From a virus: a stretch of DNA of 35,806 bases. A program made the position numbers and the translations under genes. Shown here in pieces: positions 1 through 9,067 of this stretch (position 1 is its first letter; every line of letters begins with the position of its first letter). Below the pieces are notes generated by a model, which saw only the letters and a list, made by a program, of their open reading frames with translations, did not search any database and was not told the DNA's origin. The stretch is taken from IMG/VR virus record IMGVR_UViG_3300025641_000025, positions 1 to 35,806 of that record; one strand, 5' to 3'.

Positions 1-42
1 GACTCCACAGAGTCGAGCTTTATCGTGGAGGACTGGACATGA
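1..42 (+). CDS. C-terminal end of a gene cut by the window start
   Basis: Frame 1 is open from the first base and ends at TGA 40-42, which overlaps the ATG of the next gene in an ATGA arrangement. That is the coupling used throughout this genome. Only 13 residues are visible (DSTESSFIVEDWT), too few to assign a family. The reading frame agrees with that of the truncated tail-fibre gene at 34805-35806 if the two window ends were joined directly, but a direct join would cut that protein's second repeat short. It may be the tail of the same fibre gene with sequence missing between, or of another gene. Confidence 0.4.
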   Translation, partial: DSTESSFIVEDWT

Positions 43-1628
43 GTACTCGACAGTACGACAACTTTAACGACCTTGTAACCTTCACGCGGTCTAGTGGCGG
101 GACAGCGTTGCGTCCCATTAGCTATGGGCCTGAAAAGGTTACTAATGGTACGTTTGATAGCGGGACTACTGGGTGGACTGCTATTAATGCCACGCTTTCT
201 GTGGTGTCTGGCGCACTAAGAGTAACTAAAACAACGGTTAACGGACAAGCAAGGTCGTCGTTTCCCACGGTCGCGGGAAAAGTTTACGTTTTATCGGCAG
301 ACCTAGTTGGTCGGACTACCGCTACAAGTACACAAATTTATATCGGCTCTGCTGCTGGACTTAATGACCTAGGAACTAAGAGTTTTGGTTTAGATACATC
401 TGGTTCGGCTTATGTTGTATTCCGTGCGACAACCGAAGAGTCACACATTGCGCTTTACTCCCCAGCGAGTACTGGATACGAAGATTGGGACAACATCAGC
501 GTCAAAGAAGTCCTCTACGACCAAGCCGGTGCGCCACTAACGCTATTCAATCATCTCACTGACACCCCACGCATTGAGTACGATGCAGACGGTAATGTCT
601 TGGGGTTGCTGGTGGAGGAGAGCAGGACTAATCTAGAAGACCATTCTGATTTTGGTTCTGGATGGGGACAGAGCGGCGCAACAGTTGACTTAAACTCTGC
701 ATTATCACCAGCAGGCGACAATACTGCCACAACAGTAACGTCAATATCAGGGACGTCATACGGAATTAACGCGACCAATATTACCGTAACAAACGCTAAT
801 CACACGGCCTCTGTGTACTTTAAGGCTAACGGCTTTGATTACGCAAAGTTGACATGGCTATCTGCTGCAAACGGAACAGATTATGCTGTATTTAATTTAG
901 CAACTGGAGAAGTTGTTGGAGGTACATATGTTTCAGCAACAATAGAGAGTGTGGGCAATGGTTGGTATAGGTGCTCTATAACGTCACTGTTAGCTGCTAC
1001 TTTGGGTGGTTTTTATGCTTGGATGAGCGATGGAACTTTGTCTAGAGGATCAGGAGTCTCAGGTGACGGCACATCAGGCATCTACATCTACGGCGCTCAA
1101 GTAGAAGCCGGAGCCTTCCCAACGTCCTACATCCCAACGTCAGGGGCTACAGCAACACGCGCTGCTGATAACTGCTCGATAGCCGTCAGTGCCTTTGGGT
1201 ATAACCAGAGTGCAGGGACTGTGGTTGTTGAAGCATCTACTAACAGCACAGCAGTAGCAAATCACAGCGATATAAATATTAAAAACAGTTCTAGCCTTAC
1301 AGTCGCTGTGTCTGGATCAAGAACTGGAGGGTCTGCTGCGGGGACATATTCAATCTATTCCCCTTATACTACTGTTTTGGTTAATGTTCCATCTGTTGTC
1401 ACAGAAGGTAATACATACAAGGCAGCTTTTACGCTGGTGGATAATGATGTATCGGTATCAGTAGATGGGTCAGCCGTAGTATCGGATACGTCTGTGTCAG
1501 TTACTAGTCTCACAGCCTCAATAATAGAAATCGGGGATGGCTACGGTTATCTAAACGGCCACATCAAGTCCATCAAATACTACCCGCGTCGGCTAACTAA
1601 CGCACAGCTACAGGAGCTAACAACATGA
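39..1628 (+). CDS. tail fibre / receptor-binding protein with LamG-like C-terminus
   Basis: The product is 529 residues, rich in Ser, Thr and Gly, without a signal peptide. It is most likely an adhesin at the tail tip. The N-terminus (FTRSSGGTALRPISYG, then VTNGTFDSGTTGWTA) and a middle module beginning ESRTNLEDHSDFGSGW resemble modular carbohydrate-binding segments of marine phage fibres. The last 30 residues (GHIKSIKYYPRRLTNAQLQEL) are the typical closing strand of a concanavalin/LamG-type beta-sandwich. GGAGG at 27-31 lies 7 bases before the ATG and fixes the start. The middle module is also found in the truncated gene at the right end of the window, so the two fibres are related mosaics. 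Fibre identity is by family resemblance; the receptor is unknown. Confidence 0.7.
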   Translation: MSTRQYDNFNDLVTFTRSSGGTALRPISYGPEKVTNGTFDSGTTGWTAINATLSVVSGALRVTKTTVNGQARSSFPTVAGKVYVLSADLVGRTTATSTQIYIGSAAGLNDLGTKSFGLDTSGSAYVVFRATTEESHIALYSPASTGYEDWDNISVKEVLYDQAGAPLTLFNHLTDTPRIEYDADGNVLGLLVEESRTNLEDHSDFGSGWGQSGATVDLNSALSPAGDNTATTVTSISGTSYGINATNITVTNANHTASVYFKANGFDYAKLTWLSAANGTDYAVFNLATGEVVGGTYVSATIESVGNGWYRCSITSLLAATLGGFYAWMSDGTLSRGSGVSGDGTSGIYIYGAQVEAGAFPTSYIPTSGATATRAADNCSIAVSAFGYNQSAGTVVVEASTNSTAVANHSDINIKNSSSLTVAVSGSRTGGSAAGTYSIYSPYTTVLVNVPSVVTEGNTYKAAFTLVDNDVSVSVDGSAVVSDTSVSVTSLTASIIEIGDGYGYLNGHIKSIKYYPRRLTNAQLQELTT

Positions 1629-2155
1629 CCTACACAGACGAGAACGGAAGACTCCATGTGGTCGTCGATGAAGTTGACATCCCAGTCTATGCAAGACTCC
1701 CCAGCGGTATACTGCACTGCATGGTTCGTGCGGTTGATGAGGCTACATTTGATGCTGTCGGTCTTCAGGTTGGGCTTTTAAGGTACGAAAATCCAGCGCA
1801 GCCAGAGACACTCGATGAGGACGGAAACGTCGTCACGGAGGCTGTGGAGGCTTCTGGGGCCATTGTGCCGTCGGCGGGCAATACAGTGACGCGCATTGGC
1901 GCACATGTGATTACGCCAGCGGTGCTTGACGATGAGGGCAATGAGGTAACGCCAGCCGTATTGGACAATCGCTACCACGTTAACTTCTGGCTAGGCTCTG
2001 AGGTTGTCACCCGTGGAGCTTGGGAGTCTTGGATTGTCCAATGGATGGCTGGGACTCCAGGTTCACCTAATGCAGATGAAAACTCAATTGCCATTATGGG
2101 TGTGGAGTTAATTGATCCCATGACGGTTGTTACACCACATAACGTGTTGCTATGA
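1625..2155 (+). CDS. hypothetical protein of the tail-fibre cluster
   Basis: A 176-residue acidic protein whose ATG overlaps the stop of the preceding fibre gene (ATGA), so the two are probably translationally coupled. Residues about 60-120 hold short imperfect repeats of the type L-D-(E/D)-(D/E)-G-N-(V/E)-V-T-(E/P)-A-V, which read as repeated beta-turns. The C-terminal half contains aromatic-rich strands (HVNFWLGSEV, WESWIVQWMAG). There is no signal peptide or membrane segment. I do not recognise a named family. The position between two fibre-type genes suggests a virion or fibre accessory protein. Confidence 0.55.
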   Translation: MTYTDENGRLHVVVDEVDIPVYARLPSGILHCMVRAVDEATFDAVGLQVGLLRYENPAQPETLDEDGNVVTEAVEASGAIVPSAGNTVTRIGAHVITPAVLDDEGNEVTPAVLDNRYHVNFWLGSEVVTRGAWESWIVQWMAGTPGSPNADENSIAIMGVELIDPMTVVTPHNVLL

Positions 2156-2199
2156 AGCGATTATCTTTGGCATTACTTATATAGTTAAAGGACATTACA

Positions 2200-2655
2200 A
2201 TGGCAGTAATTAAACTTAAAAACGGATCTGGCGCTCCACTACCGGCAGACCTTATAGCAGGTGAGCCAGCGTTAGACCTGACTAATAAACGTTTGTACAC
2301 AGAAGATTCTGGTGGTTCTGTTATTGAAGTAGGCTCTAATCCTTCTAAACTTGTTATTAACGGTGAGATACAAGAAAAAGAGTATGTATTAGCAGGAACA
2401 GTTATTGATCCTGCAAACGGTACTATTCAATATAAAACGCTAGCTGCAAATACTACGTTTACTGAATCGCTAAGTAACGGTGAGTACGTCACGCTTATGA
2501 TCGATGACGGTAGTTCCTATACAATTACATGGCCCACAATTACTTGGCTTACTTCTGACGGTAGTGCACCATCACTGCAAACAACAGGCTACACTGTATT
2601 TGAGCTTTGGAAAGTTTCAGCAACGCTATATGGAGCAGTAGTTAATGCTGCGTAA
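2200..2655 (+). CDS. tail fibre-like structural protein
   Basis: A 151-residue protein. The first 40 residues (MAVIKLKNGSGAPLPADL, then GEPALDLTNKRLY) form the N-terminal motif seen in many phage fibre and tropism proteins, in which a short beta-element introduces a trimeric fibre. The rest is beta-rich. AAAGGA nine bases before the ATG gives a ribosome site. The 44-base gap before it is one of few in this arm and shows no convincing promoter. The 3' end overlaps the next gene by 11 bases. A structural role is inferred from the N-terminal motif and the neighbours. Confidence 0.6.
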   Translation: MAVIKLKNGSGAPLPADLIAGEPALDLTNKRLYTEDSGGSVIEVGSNPSKLVINGEIQEKEYVLAGTVIDPANGTIQYKTLAANTTFTESLSNGEYVTLMIDDGSSYTITWPTITWLTSDGSAPSLQTTGYTVFELWKVSATLYGAVVNAA

Positions 2656-3370
2656 AAACATATTAAGAACTGTTGGTGGCAGCGTTTCACCTACAGAGAT
2701 AGTTGATTTTGGAAGTTTTAACACTTCTTCTAATAGTAGTTCTACGCCTAGCTTTAGCGTATCTGCTAATTATTCTGCTGGTGATATTCTTGTAATGCTT
2801 TCTTTTGCTTATGATTCAACAATAAACATTATAGAACAAACAACTCTTGGGGATCAGCAAGTAAATAATTTAAGTTTATCTGGGGAGCTTAGAAGCGTTT
2901 CGCAACGTGACAATACTAATGTTCTTGGTCTTTATTATGTTGCGACAACAAGCGGTACAAGTTTAAGTGTAGATTTAGCTTATACATCAACACCTCAAAA
3001 CATTTATTGTGCTATTTACGTTCTTAGAGCTTCGTCTACTAATTATGTTGATAGAGGTAGGCAAACTTGGACACTAGGCACATCAGAGGGTTCAATCTCT
3101 TATGAAGACGGAATTTCAGCTATTGTTGGTATTGCTGTTTATCGGGAATACACTAATAGTAACATAACAACTCCTTTTACAGTTACTAGCACGGTGGGTA
3201 CGGTTAATTTAGAGTCGTCTGAAATTATTGATGGCGGCAACGCAGGGGTAGTAGCTTTTAATTTACCCTACACTGAGACTACAGGAAGCTCTTCTTTAAC
3301 TCTAACCAGCGATGACAACCTTTCTGGGTTTAATTATAGTTACAAAGCTATGACCTTTATTTCTTTTTAA
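2645..3370 (+). CDS. hypothetical beta-rich virion protein
   Basis: A 241-residue protein rich in Ser, Thr, Asn and Tyr, without Cys-rich motifs, signal peptide or membrane segments. Long runs of alternating polar and hydrophobic residues suggest a beta-sandwich, as in fibre tips. It starts within the last 11 bases of the preceding fibre-type gene in another frame. Codon use is AT-rich like that gene, unlike the more GC-rich fibre genes upstream. No family is recognised. A fibre-tip or baseplate role is suggested only by context and composition. Confidence 0.5.
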   Translation: MLRKNILRTVGGSVSPTEIVDFGSFNTSSNSSSTPSFSVSANYSAGDILVMLSFAYDSTINIIEQTTLGDQQVNNLSLSGELRSVSQRDNTNVLGLYYVATTSGTSLSVDLAYTSTPQNIYCAIYVLRASSTNYVDRGRQTWTLGTSEGSISYEDGISAIVGIAVYREYTNSNITTPFTVTSTVGTVNLESSEIIDGGNAGVVAFNLPYTETTGSSSLTLTSDDNLSGFNYSYKAMTFISF

Positions 3371-3382
3371 AAGGAAAAATAC

Positions 3383-3868
3383 ATGTACGTAAAAGTAATA
3401 GACAGCGTGCCTACAGTGTACACACTAAGACAACTAAAAAACGATAACCCTAACGTATCGTTTCCAAAGCAACCTAGCGTTGCGTTGTTGTCTACGTATA
3501 ACGTATATCCTGTTGTGCAAGGAGCTACGCCCGATAACGATATCGTTACTAACGGCCCTATAACAGAAGTCAACGGTGTTTGGACTCAAACATACGTAGG
3601 CAGAGATCTTACGCCGCAAGAAAAGCGAAAAAGCATGGTTGTTACTATGCGACAAGCGCGGCTTGCGTTACACCAGGCAGACAAGCTAACTCTTGTTTCG
3701 GATGCGATAGCGTTAATACCAGAACCAGACAAATCCCTTATATCTATTGAATGGGAATACGCATCTACTGTTGAGCGCACATCGCCGTGGATGTCTACTA
3801 TGGGATCAGCTTTAGGATTGTCGGAGGATCAACTAGATGAACTATTTGTCACTGCACGCAGTCTTTAA
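3383..3868 (+). CDS. tail fibre-assembly-like protein
   Basis: A 161-residue protein that opens like a widespread family of small phage proteins placed just after fibre genes: a short strand, then a region of the type LRxDNPNVSFP, then YNVYPV and VNGVWTQTYVGRDLTPQEK. The C-terminal part is helical (MRQARLALHQADKL). Members are usually annotated as tail fibre-assembly or hypothetical proteins. AAAAGGAAAAA upstream of the ATG is the ribosome site. The 3' end overlaps the next gene by 32 bases. The role in fibre folding or attachment is inferred. Confidence 0.55.
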   Translation: MYVKVIDSVPTVYTLRQLKNDNPNVSFPKQPSVALLSTYNVYPVVQGATPDNDIVTNGPITEVNGVWTQTYVGRDLTPQEKRKSMVVTMRQARLALHQADKLTLVSDAIALIPEPDKSLISIEWEYASTVERTSPWMSTMGSALGLSEDQLDELFVTARSL

Positions 3869-4109
3869 TTATTTAATACGAGTTGGCGATGGTATTAGCC
3901 AGTTTTTAAATGTTGCTGTTTTGTTCGGAACTAATCCTAATGAGTCTATTTCCGGCAGAGCTTATCGAATGCAGAATGTATGGGTCTGGAGTAAAGTTCG
4001 TATTGTTATTGATTGGTTATTTTTACCTTTTGAAAACGATCATTGCAAAAAAGCCCACGATGCTGACATAAGTCGGGCTGCTCAATTAATGCGAAATCAA
4101 AGGTTCTAA
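3837..4109 (+). CDS. conserved small phage protein next to the holin genes
   Basis: A 90-residue protein that starts inside the previous gene, with GGAGG nine bases before the ATG. It contains a pattern familiar from small phage proteins encoded near lysis genes: a hydrophobic N-terminal helix ending DGISQFLNV, then NESISGRAYRMQ, then a second hydrophobic stretch (VRIVIDWLFLPF) followed by DHCKKAHDADI. Their function is not established. The second hydrophobic stretch could associate with the membrane. It is followed at once by two membrane-protein genes, so a link to lysis is possible. Confidence 0.5.
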   Translation: MNYLSLHAVFNYLIRVGDGISQFLNVAVLFGTNPNESISGRAYRMQNVWVWSKVRIVIDWLFLPFENDHCKKAHDADISRAAQLMRNQRF

Positions 4110-4111
4110 AC

Positions 4112-4327
4112 ATGGATATTTTTGAAGCAGCAATGCGGTGGATAATTGCCCCAATCACAGTCATAGTTTTTATGCTGTATCAGCGTCAACAGGCTCATAG
4201 CACCCAGCTTGCTGTTTTGCAAAACCAAGCAGATATTGTTCGCGGGGCGCACGATAGAGAAATCCGAGACATCAAAGACATGCTGCACAAAATACTTGAA
4301 AAACTCGATGACAAGGCTGACAAATAA
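4112..4327 (+). CDS. small membrane protein with coiled-coil tail (lysis region)
   Basis: A 71-residue protein with one N-terminal membrane segment (about residues 9-24, WIIAPITVIVFMLY) and a charged, heptad-like C-terminal helix (LQNQADIVRGAHDREIRDIKDMLHKILEKLDD). The layout matches XhlA-type hemolysin-like proteins, some antiholins and inner-membrane spanin subunits. No outer-membrane spanin lipoprotein gene is seen overlapping it. Its TAA overlaps the ATG of the holin-like gene (TAATG), which supports joint expression. Membrane topology is seen in sequence; the lysis role is inferred. Confidence 0.55.
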   Translation: MDIFEAAMRWIIAPITVIVFMLYQRQQAHSTQLAVLQNQADIVRGAHDREIRDIKDMLHKILEKLDDKADK

Positions 4328-4704
4328 TGTGGGCTGCTTTAATTTCTCCTGTTGCTGAACTTATTAAAGTTTGGTTAGGCAATGTTAAAAACAAAGCAGA
4401 AGCTAAACATGAAGCTCAGATGAAGTTAATTCAAACGACAGCCTCATGGGAACAGCTTATGGCAGAACAAGCGAAAACCTCTTGGAAGGACGAGTGGTTT
4501 ACGTTATTGCTTTCTGCCCCCGTAGTGACTCTTATGTACGGTGTTACGTTTGATAATTCAGATGTGGTTTATCGCGTTGGGCTAGCATTTAATCAACTGG
4601 ATAAGCTTCCTGAGTGGTATCAATATTTATTGTTTGTAGCTGTAACAGCCTCTTTTGGTATTCGTGGTGCCGATAAACTACTGGCAATTAAAGGTAAGAA
4701 ATAA
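4327..4704 (+). CDS. holin-like protein, GTA 3TM type
   Basis: A 125-residue protein resembling the three-TM holins of gene transfer agents and marine phages. A short amphipathic N-terminus (ISPVAELIKVWLGNV) is followed by a charged helix, the signature SWKDEWFTLLLSAPVVTLMYG, then PEWYQYLLFVAVTASFGIRGADKL. Two hydrophobic segments are clear (about residues 58-73 and 98-113) and a weaker one lies at the N-terminus. It would permeabilise the inner membrane and release the endolysin. The probable endolysin is far away, between the terminase genes. The gene is tied by TAATG overlaps to both neighbours. Confidence 0.6.
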   Translation: MWAALISPVAELIKVWLGNVKNKAEAKHEAQMKLIQTTASWEQLMAEQAKTSWKDEWFTLLLSAPVVTLMYGVTFDNSDVVYRVGLAFNQLDKLPEWYQYLLFVAVTASFGIRGADKLLAIKGKK

Positions 4705-6878
4705 TGGACGAGCTAGCGGCTAACCTTGACGGATTAGAAACGGAATCTACTACTGCGTTTACAGGCGAGACATACGAGGACTTCGTTGAGTGGTTCCCCG
4801 GCAGTGGTCTAGAGAATCAGATGAAGTCTTTCTACGAGTCACGCGGTGAAGAGTACACCGGCATTCCTGAGCTGCCGCCTTACGATAAGAATGAAGAAGG
4901 ACAGTACGTCAACGATGACGGAGAACGACTGTACTACTTTAGCGGCTCTGATATGGAAGCGAGCGGCAGTCGCGCTGGGCTGGGAACTAACTACAGCTAC
5001 ATGACTAAGGATGACATACAAGAAGCCTACAGCTCAGATCCTATGCTGGGAGTAGCGTTTGCGGACTTTGAAACTTTCTGGAACTACACAGAGGACAGGC
5101 AAGCACAGATAGACTCCGGCGTAATTCTGGATCAATACGAGCAGAACGCTCAGATCTGGGCGGATCAGTTTATGCGCACTAGAGATGGCAGAGGTGGCCC
5201 CCAAGCGGAGCTAATCGATTCCATAGTAGGTGGCGAGCAAGAGAGACGAGAAGGCGCGGACAGGGAAGCAGAAGCCGCTCTACAGGAACAGTACGGTATT
5301 GAAGTACAGTACACTGACGAGATGGGGGCCGAGTATCAGTGGAATGGCTCTGGCTACCAGTTAGTAAAAGAAGCTCCCGAGGTCAGCTTTGGCCAAATGG
5401 CGATGACAGCCCTCATGGGGACGGCTATTGCAGGACCGCTGTCTGGCGTGATAGGTGCCGCTACAGGACTATCCGGGGCTGCGCTATCCGCTGCTACTGC
5501 TTCTGTCATCAGCACAGGAAGCCAGCTAGCCCTGACAGGTGAGGTAGACTTCGAACAGGCGCTAGTGGCCGCAGCTACGGCTGGGCTGGGCACTGCTGTG
5601 GGAGATGCTATTAGTGCTGCTCCTGAGCTAGACGCTTTAACCCCACAGTCTGCAAGTGAATGGGTGGACTACTATGAATCTGTTGGCATGTCAGCAGAAA
5701 CAATATCGGAGATGCGCGATGTATTAACACAAGCAGAAACCGCAGGAAGTGCCGTTAACTCTGTTGTGGACGTTTTAGGTACTGTTTCTCAGATTGCAAA
5801 CGGGGTTCAGGGAATAGATAGTGATTCCGCTGGAACAGATCCAGTATACGATGTAGGCCAATCTACCACGCCTGAAATGGAAGTAGACGAAAACGGTAAT
5901 TTTGTTTATGACCCTGACAACCTTCAAGTAGTTATTGGCGACTACGTTACTGGGTATGAAAATTCTCAGTCTGCTGCCGACCAAGCTGCTGATGATTTAG
6001 ATGCTAATGCTAATGAGCTAAGTAACGGCGCTGAAGATCTGTTAGCGGATAATTTAGAAGATAATCAAATTAATGACCAAGCTTCTGGGGAGAGCGTTAC
6101 TGAGGAAGAGTTCTACAAAGTAGACGTCTTCGGTAACGTGTCGTATGTGGACTACAGAACTGGCGAGTGGATTCTGGCTGACCACCCTACTGTTGTTGAT
6201 GGACGACCGCCCGGAACTTATGGGCAGCACGGAGAGGAGCTAGGTGAAGAGCAGGTTATTCAAGAAAATACTGGGACTACAGACATCGATAACATCGTTG
6301 ATGTTGTTACTGATATTGTAACTAGCACTGACACTAATGTGCCTTCTGATGTTGTTACTGACACTGATGTGCCTTCTGATGTTAGTGTTATTGTTAATGA
6401 TGTGCCTAGCATTGATCCTCCGGGTACTGTGGATCCTAATACTGGCGGTACTCCTGGTACTGGCACTGACACTGACACTGGCACTGACACTGGCACTGAC
6501 ACTGGCACTGACACTGGTACGGGCACTAGTACTGGTACTGGAACGGGCACTAGTACTGGTACTGGAACTGGTGCTGGTACTGGAACTGGTACTGGCACTG
6601 GAGCTGGCGATGGTACTGGAACCGGTAACGGAACTGACGGTGTTGACGGTGCTGACGGTGCTGACGGGGCTGACGGTGCTTCTGGAGGCAATTTTAATCC
6701 TTTTTACTCAGGTATTAATTATCAAAGACAGCCAGCACTAGGAATAATAAATTCACCAGTTGCAAACTATAATGCTGGTTTATTTAGTGAAATAGCTAAA
6801 AGCCAAGCGGCGTTTGTTACACCAAAGGCTAGTCCATTAGAACGTAAAGTAACAAGTTTGTTTGATAAATACATATAA
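4704..6878 (+). CDS. large acidic virion protein with hydrophobic core and Thr-Gly/Asp repeats
   Basis: A 724-residue protein in three parts. Residues 1-230 are acidic and soluble-looking. Residues 231-300 form an Ala/Gly-rich hydrophobic block (MAMTALMGTAIAGPLSG and following). A long acidic region leads into low-complexity TGTD/TGTG repeats (about residues 585-640) and a short collagen-like stretch of G-V-D and G-A-D triplets. The C-terminus (about 60 residues) looks globular again. A hydrophobic block in a large virion-cluster protein fits an ejected or membrane-interacting protein, but no named family is recognised. The start overlaps the holin stop (TAATG). The gene lies immediately before the tail-tube genes. 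Confidence 0.55.
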   Translation: MDELAANLDGLETESTTAFTGETYEDFVEWFPGSGLENQMKSFYESRGEEYTGIPELPPYDKNEEGQYVNDDGERLYYFSGSDMEASGSRAGLGTNYSYMTKDDIQEAYSSDPMLGVAFADFETFWNYTEDRQAQIDSGVILDQYEQNAQIWADQFMRTRDGRGGPQAELIDSIVGGEQERREGADREAEAALQEQYGIEVQYTDEMGAEYQWNGSGYQLVKEAPEVSFGQMAMTALMGTAIAGPLSGVIGAATGLSGAALSAATASVISTGSQLALTGEVDFEQALVAAATAGLGTAVGDAISAAPELDALTPQSASEWVDYYESVGMSAETISEMRDVLTQAETAGSAVNSVVDVLGTVSQIANGVQGIDSDSAGTDPVYDVGQSTTPEMEVDENGNFVYDPDNLQVVIGDYVTGYENSQSAADQAADDLDANANELSNGAEDLLADNLEDNQINDQASGESVTEEEFYKVDVFGNVSYVDYRTGEWILADHPTVVDGRPPGTYGQHGEELGEEQVIQENTGTTDIDNIVDVVTDIVTSTDTNVPSDVVTDTDVPSDVSVIVNDVPSIDPPGTVDPNTGGTPGTGTDTDTGTDTGTDTGTDTGTGTSTGTGTGTSTGTGTGAGTGTGTGTGAGDGTGTGNGTDGVDGADGADGADGASGGNFNPFYSGINYQRQPALGIINSPVANYNAGLFSEIAKSQAAFVTPKASPLERKVTSLFDKYI
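6451..6683 (+). repeat. low-complexity tandem repeats in coding sequence
   Basis: Degenerate tandem repeats based on the 12-mer GGCACTGACACT, followed by ACTGGTACTGGA-type units and then GACGGTGCT nonamers. They encode the Thr-Gly-Asp and collagen-like G-x-y tracts of the 724-residue protein. Such tracts change copy number readily by slippage. They also create long open frames on both strands that are not genes. Confidence 0.9.
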
Positions 6879-6893
6879 AGTGAGCATTGCACA

Positions 6894-7541
6894 ATGACTT
6901 ATTTAGATGCTGTTAATAATGTTTTACGCAGATTGCGTGAAGAAGAAGTAACTACTGTACAAGCTAATACTTATAGCAAGATGGTAGGAGACTTTGTTAA
7001 TGATGCAAAAGACCTTGTTGAAACTGCTTGGGATTGGGCAGGGTTGAGAAATACCTTAACTGTTACTACTCAAGAAGATGTCTTTAGTTATGTATTAACT
7101 GGTAGTCAAAGCACAATTAAGTTACTAGATGTTATAAATGATACTAGTAATTTTTTTATGGAGTACAGGACTGCAACGTGGTTTGATAATCAGTACCTTA
7201 ATCAAACTCCAGTAAAAGGATCTCCAGCGTTTTATACCTTTAACGGTGTAGATTCAAATGGAGACTCACAGGTTGACCTGTACCCTAAACCTGATGGAGT
7301 CTACGAAATAAAATTCAACAGTGTACTTAGAAATAACAATTTATCTTTAGACGCTGATAAATTATTTATACCTTCAGCTCCCGTTATTCATTTAGCAATT
7401 GCTTTATTATCCCGTGAACGTGGAGAGACAGGCGGAACTAGCACTCCTGAGTATTTTGCTATTGCTGATAAATATTTAGCTGATGCAGTAGCTATGGACG
7501 CTCAAAAACATCCTGATGAAAACGTGTGGTACACAGCATAA
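6894..7541 (+). CDS. tail tubular protein A / head-tail adaptor-like protein (T7 gp11-like)
   Basis: A 215-residue protein with the pattern of podovirus adaptor proteins. An N-terminal helix (MTYLDAVNNVLRRLREEEV) is followed by a helix with VNDAKDLVETAWDWAGLR, then a beta domain (VDSNGDSQVDLYPKPDG). A C-terminal helical part contains SRERGETGGTSTPEYFAIADKY and the ending DENVW. T7 gp11 forms the ring joining portal to nozzle, and the next gene looks like the matching nozzle. It ends with a TAATG overlap with that gene. The assignment is from remembered family patterns, not a search. Confidence 0.6.
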   Translation: MTYLDAVNNVLRRLREEEVTTVQANTYSKMVGDFVNDAKDLVETAWDWAGLRNTLTVTTQEDVFSYVLTGSQSTIKLLDVINDTSNFFMEYRTATWFDNQYLNQTPVKGSPAFYTFNGVDSNGDSQVDLYPKPDGVYEIKFNSVLRNNNLSLDADKLFIPSAPVIHLAIALLSRERGETGGTSTPEYFAIADKYLADAVAMDAQKHPDENVWYTA

Positions 7542-9067
7542 TGGCGCAACAACTAGTAAGTGTAAATCTGGTCGCTCCTGCTTTTAAGGGCATTAACACA
7601 GAAGACACACCGTTAGCACAAGATCCGTCTTTTGCTGAAACGGCAGACAATGCTGTTATTGATAAGCGTGGGCGTATTGCTTCTCGCAAAGGCATTGCTC
7701 TTGCTACAACAGATGCAAGTGAATTAGGGTCTGATCGTATACATAAAGTGCATCATTTTTATGACAGCACGACTACTTCAGTAACTTTTAGTACAGGAAA
7801 TAATAAAATACTTAGCGGAACAACAGTTTTAGTTGATGCGACTCCTGCTGGTTATAGTATTACGGATAACAATTGGAAGATAATTAACTTTAACGACAAC
7901 TGTTATTTCTTTCAGCGTGGCTATGAACCGCTTGTGTATAACAATACTCTAGGGGCAGTTACAGTAATGTCTGCTGTGCCGGGTGCTTCACTTACTTCTG
8001 CACAGTATTGCCATGAGGCAATAGGCGCTTACGGTAGGCTGTGGGTAGTAGGCACAGAAACTAATAAAAATACAATTTATTGGTCTGATTTGTTAACAGG
8101 ACAAGATTTTGCTGGTGGCTCAAGTGGATCTATAAATGTTGAAGAGGCGTGGCCTGATGGCTTTGATGAAGTTAGAGGATTAGCTGCACATAATAATTTG
8201 TTAATTGTATTTGGCGAACATAGCTCTATTGTTTATCAAAATGCTGAATCACCAGCAAATATGGCTATAGCTGATACTGTTCCGGGCGTTGGTTGTATAT
8301 GTCGTAATAGCATACAACATATAGGAACAGATGTTTTGTTTTTGTCGCATTCTGGTTTGCGTAGCTTTCAAAGAACAATACAAGAAAAATCAATGCCTAT
8401 TACCGATCTTAGTCGGAATGTAAAACAAGAGCTAATTCAGGCCATAGAAAGCCGCACTGAACCTACAGCATCAGTGTATAGTCCTGAGAATTATTTTTAT
8501 TTAGCTACGTTTCCAGATCAATTAACAACTTATTGTTTTGATTTAAGGGGAACATTAGAAAATGGGTCGTATCGAGTTACTAAATGGCCTTCATCATTAT
8601 TTAAAGCATGGCACAGAAAAACTGATGGTGAGGTATTAACCGGAACAGAGCAAGGAATTGGTAGTTACGCCGGTTATTCAGATCAAACTGCTAGCTACAG
8701 GTTTAGTTACTTTAGTCCTGGCCTTACGTTTGGCGATCCGTCAAAGATAAAGATTCTAAAAAAACTAAGACCTACGTTAATAAGTGTTAAAAACGCAAAT
8801 GTATTTTTAAAGTGGGCGTATGACTTAAACGAAACATACGCGACACAAGAGTATACAATATCTCAGCCTTTTGATGTTATATCAGAGTACGGTGTGTCTC
8901 AATATAATATTAATGAATACTCAGGTGGAGACCTTACTGTGCGTAGGGCAGTTAATACAACAGGAAACGGTACAATTGTAACAATAGGATTAGAATCAGA
9001 CATTAATGGTTCTGCTTTATCTTTACAAGAAATAAACGTACAAGCATTGATGGGTAAAATATTATGA
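7541..9067 (+). CDS. tail nozzle / tail tubular protein B-like (T7 gp12-like)
   Basis: A 508-residue beta-rich protein starting MAQQLVSVNLVAPAFKGIN. I chose ATG 7541, which overlaps the previous stop as TAATG, over an in-frame ATG 15 bases upstream inside the previous gene. The early segment ETADNAVIDKRGRIASRKGI is typical of podovirus nozzle proteins (DNxxVxxxGxLxxRxG). Mid-protein repeats of WSDLLTGQDF and VRGLAAHNNLLIVFGEHS type suggest propeller-like blades, as in gp12. It would form the distal tube through which DNA leaves. The gene is adjacent to the adaptor, as in T7. Confidence 0.65.
   Translation: MAQQLVSVNLVAPAFKGINTEDTPLAQDPSFAETADNAVIDKRGRIASRKGIALATTDASELGSDRIHKVHHFYDSTTTSVTFSTGNNKILSGTTVLVDATPAGYSITDNNWKIINFNDNCYFFQRGYEPLVYNNTLGAVTVMSAVPGASLTSAQYCHEAIGAYGRLWVVGTETNKNTIYWSDLLTGQDFAGGSSGSINVEEAWPDGFDEVRGLAAHNNLLIVFGEHSSIVYQNAESPANMAIADTVPGVGCICRNSIQHIGTDVLFLSHSGLRSFQRTIQEKSMPITDLSRNVKQELIQAIESRTEPTASVYSPENYFYLATFPDQLTTYCFDLRGTLENGSYRVTKWPSSLFKAWHRKTDGEVLTGTEQGIGSYAGYSDQTASYRFSYFSPGLTFGDPSKIKILKKLRPTLISVKNANVFLKWAYDLNETYATQEYTISQPFDVISEYGVSQYNINEYSGGDLTVRRAVNTTGNGTIVTIGLESDINGSALSLQEINVQALMGKIL

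Noticed and set aside
6260-6691. 143-residue minus-strand frame rich in Pro and Val
   Set aside because: It is the antisense of the Thr-Gly-Asp repeats; low-complexity, no ribosome site, no family.
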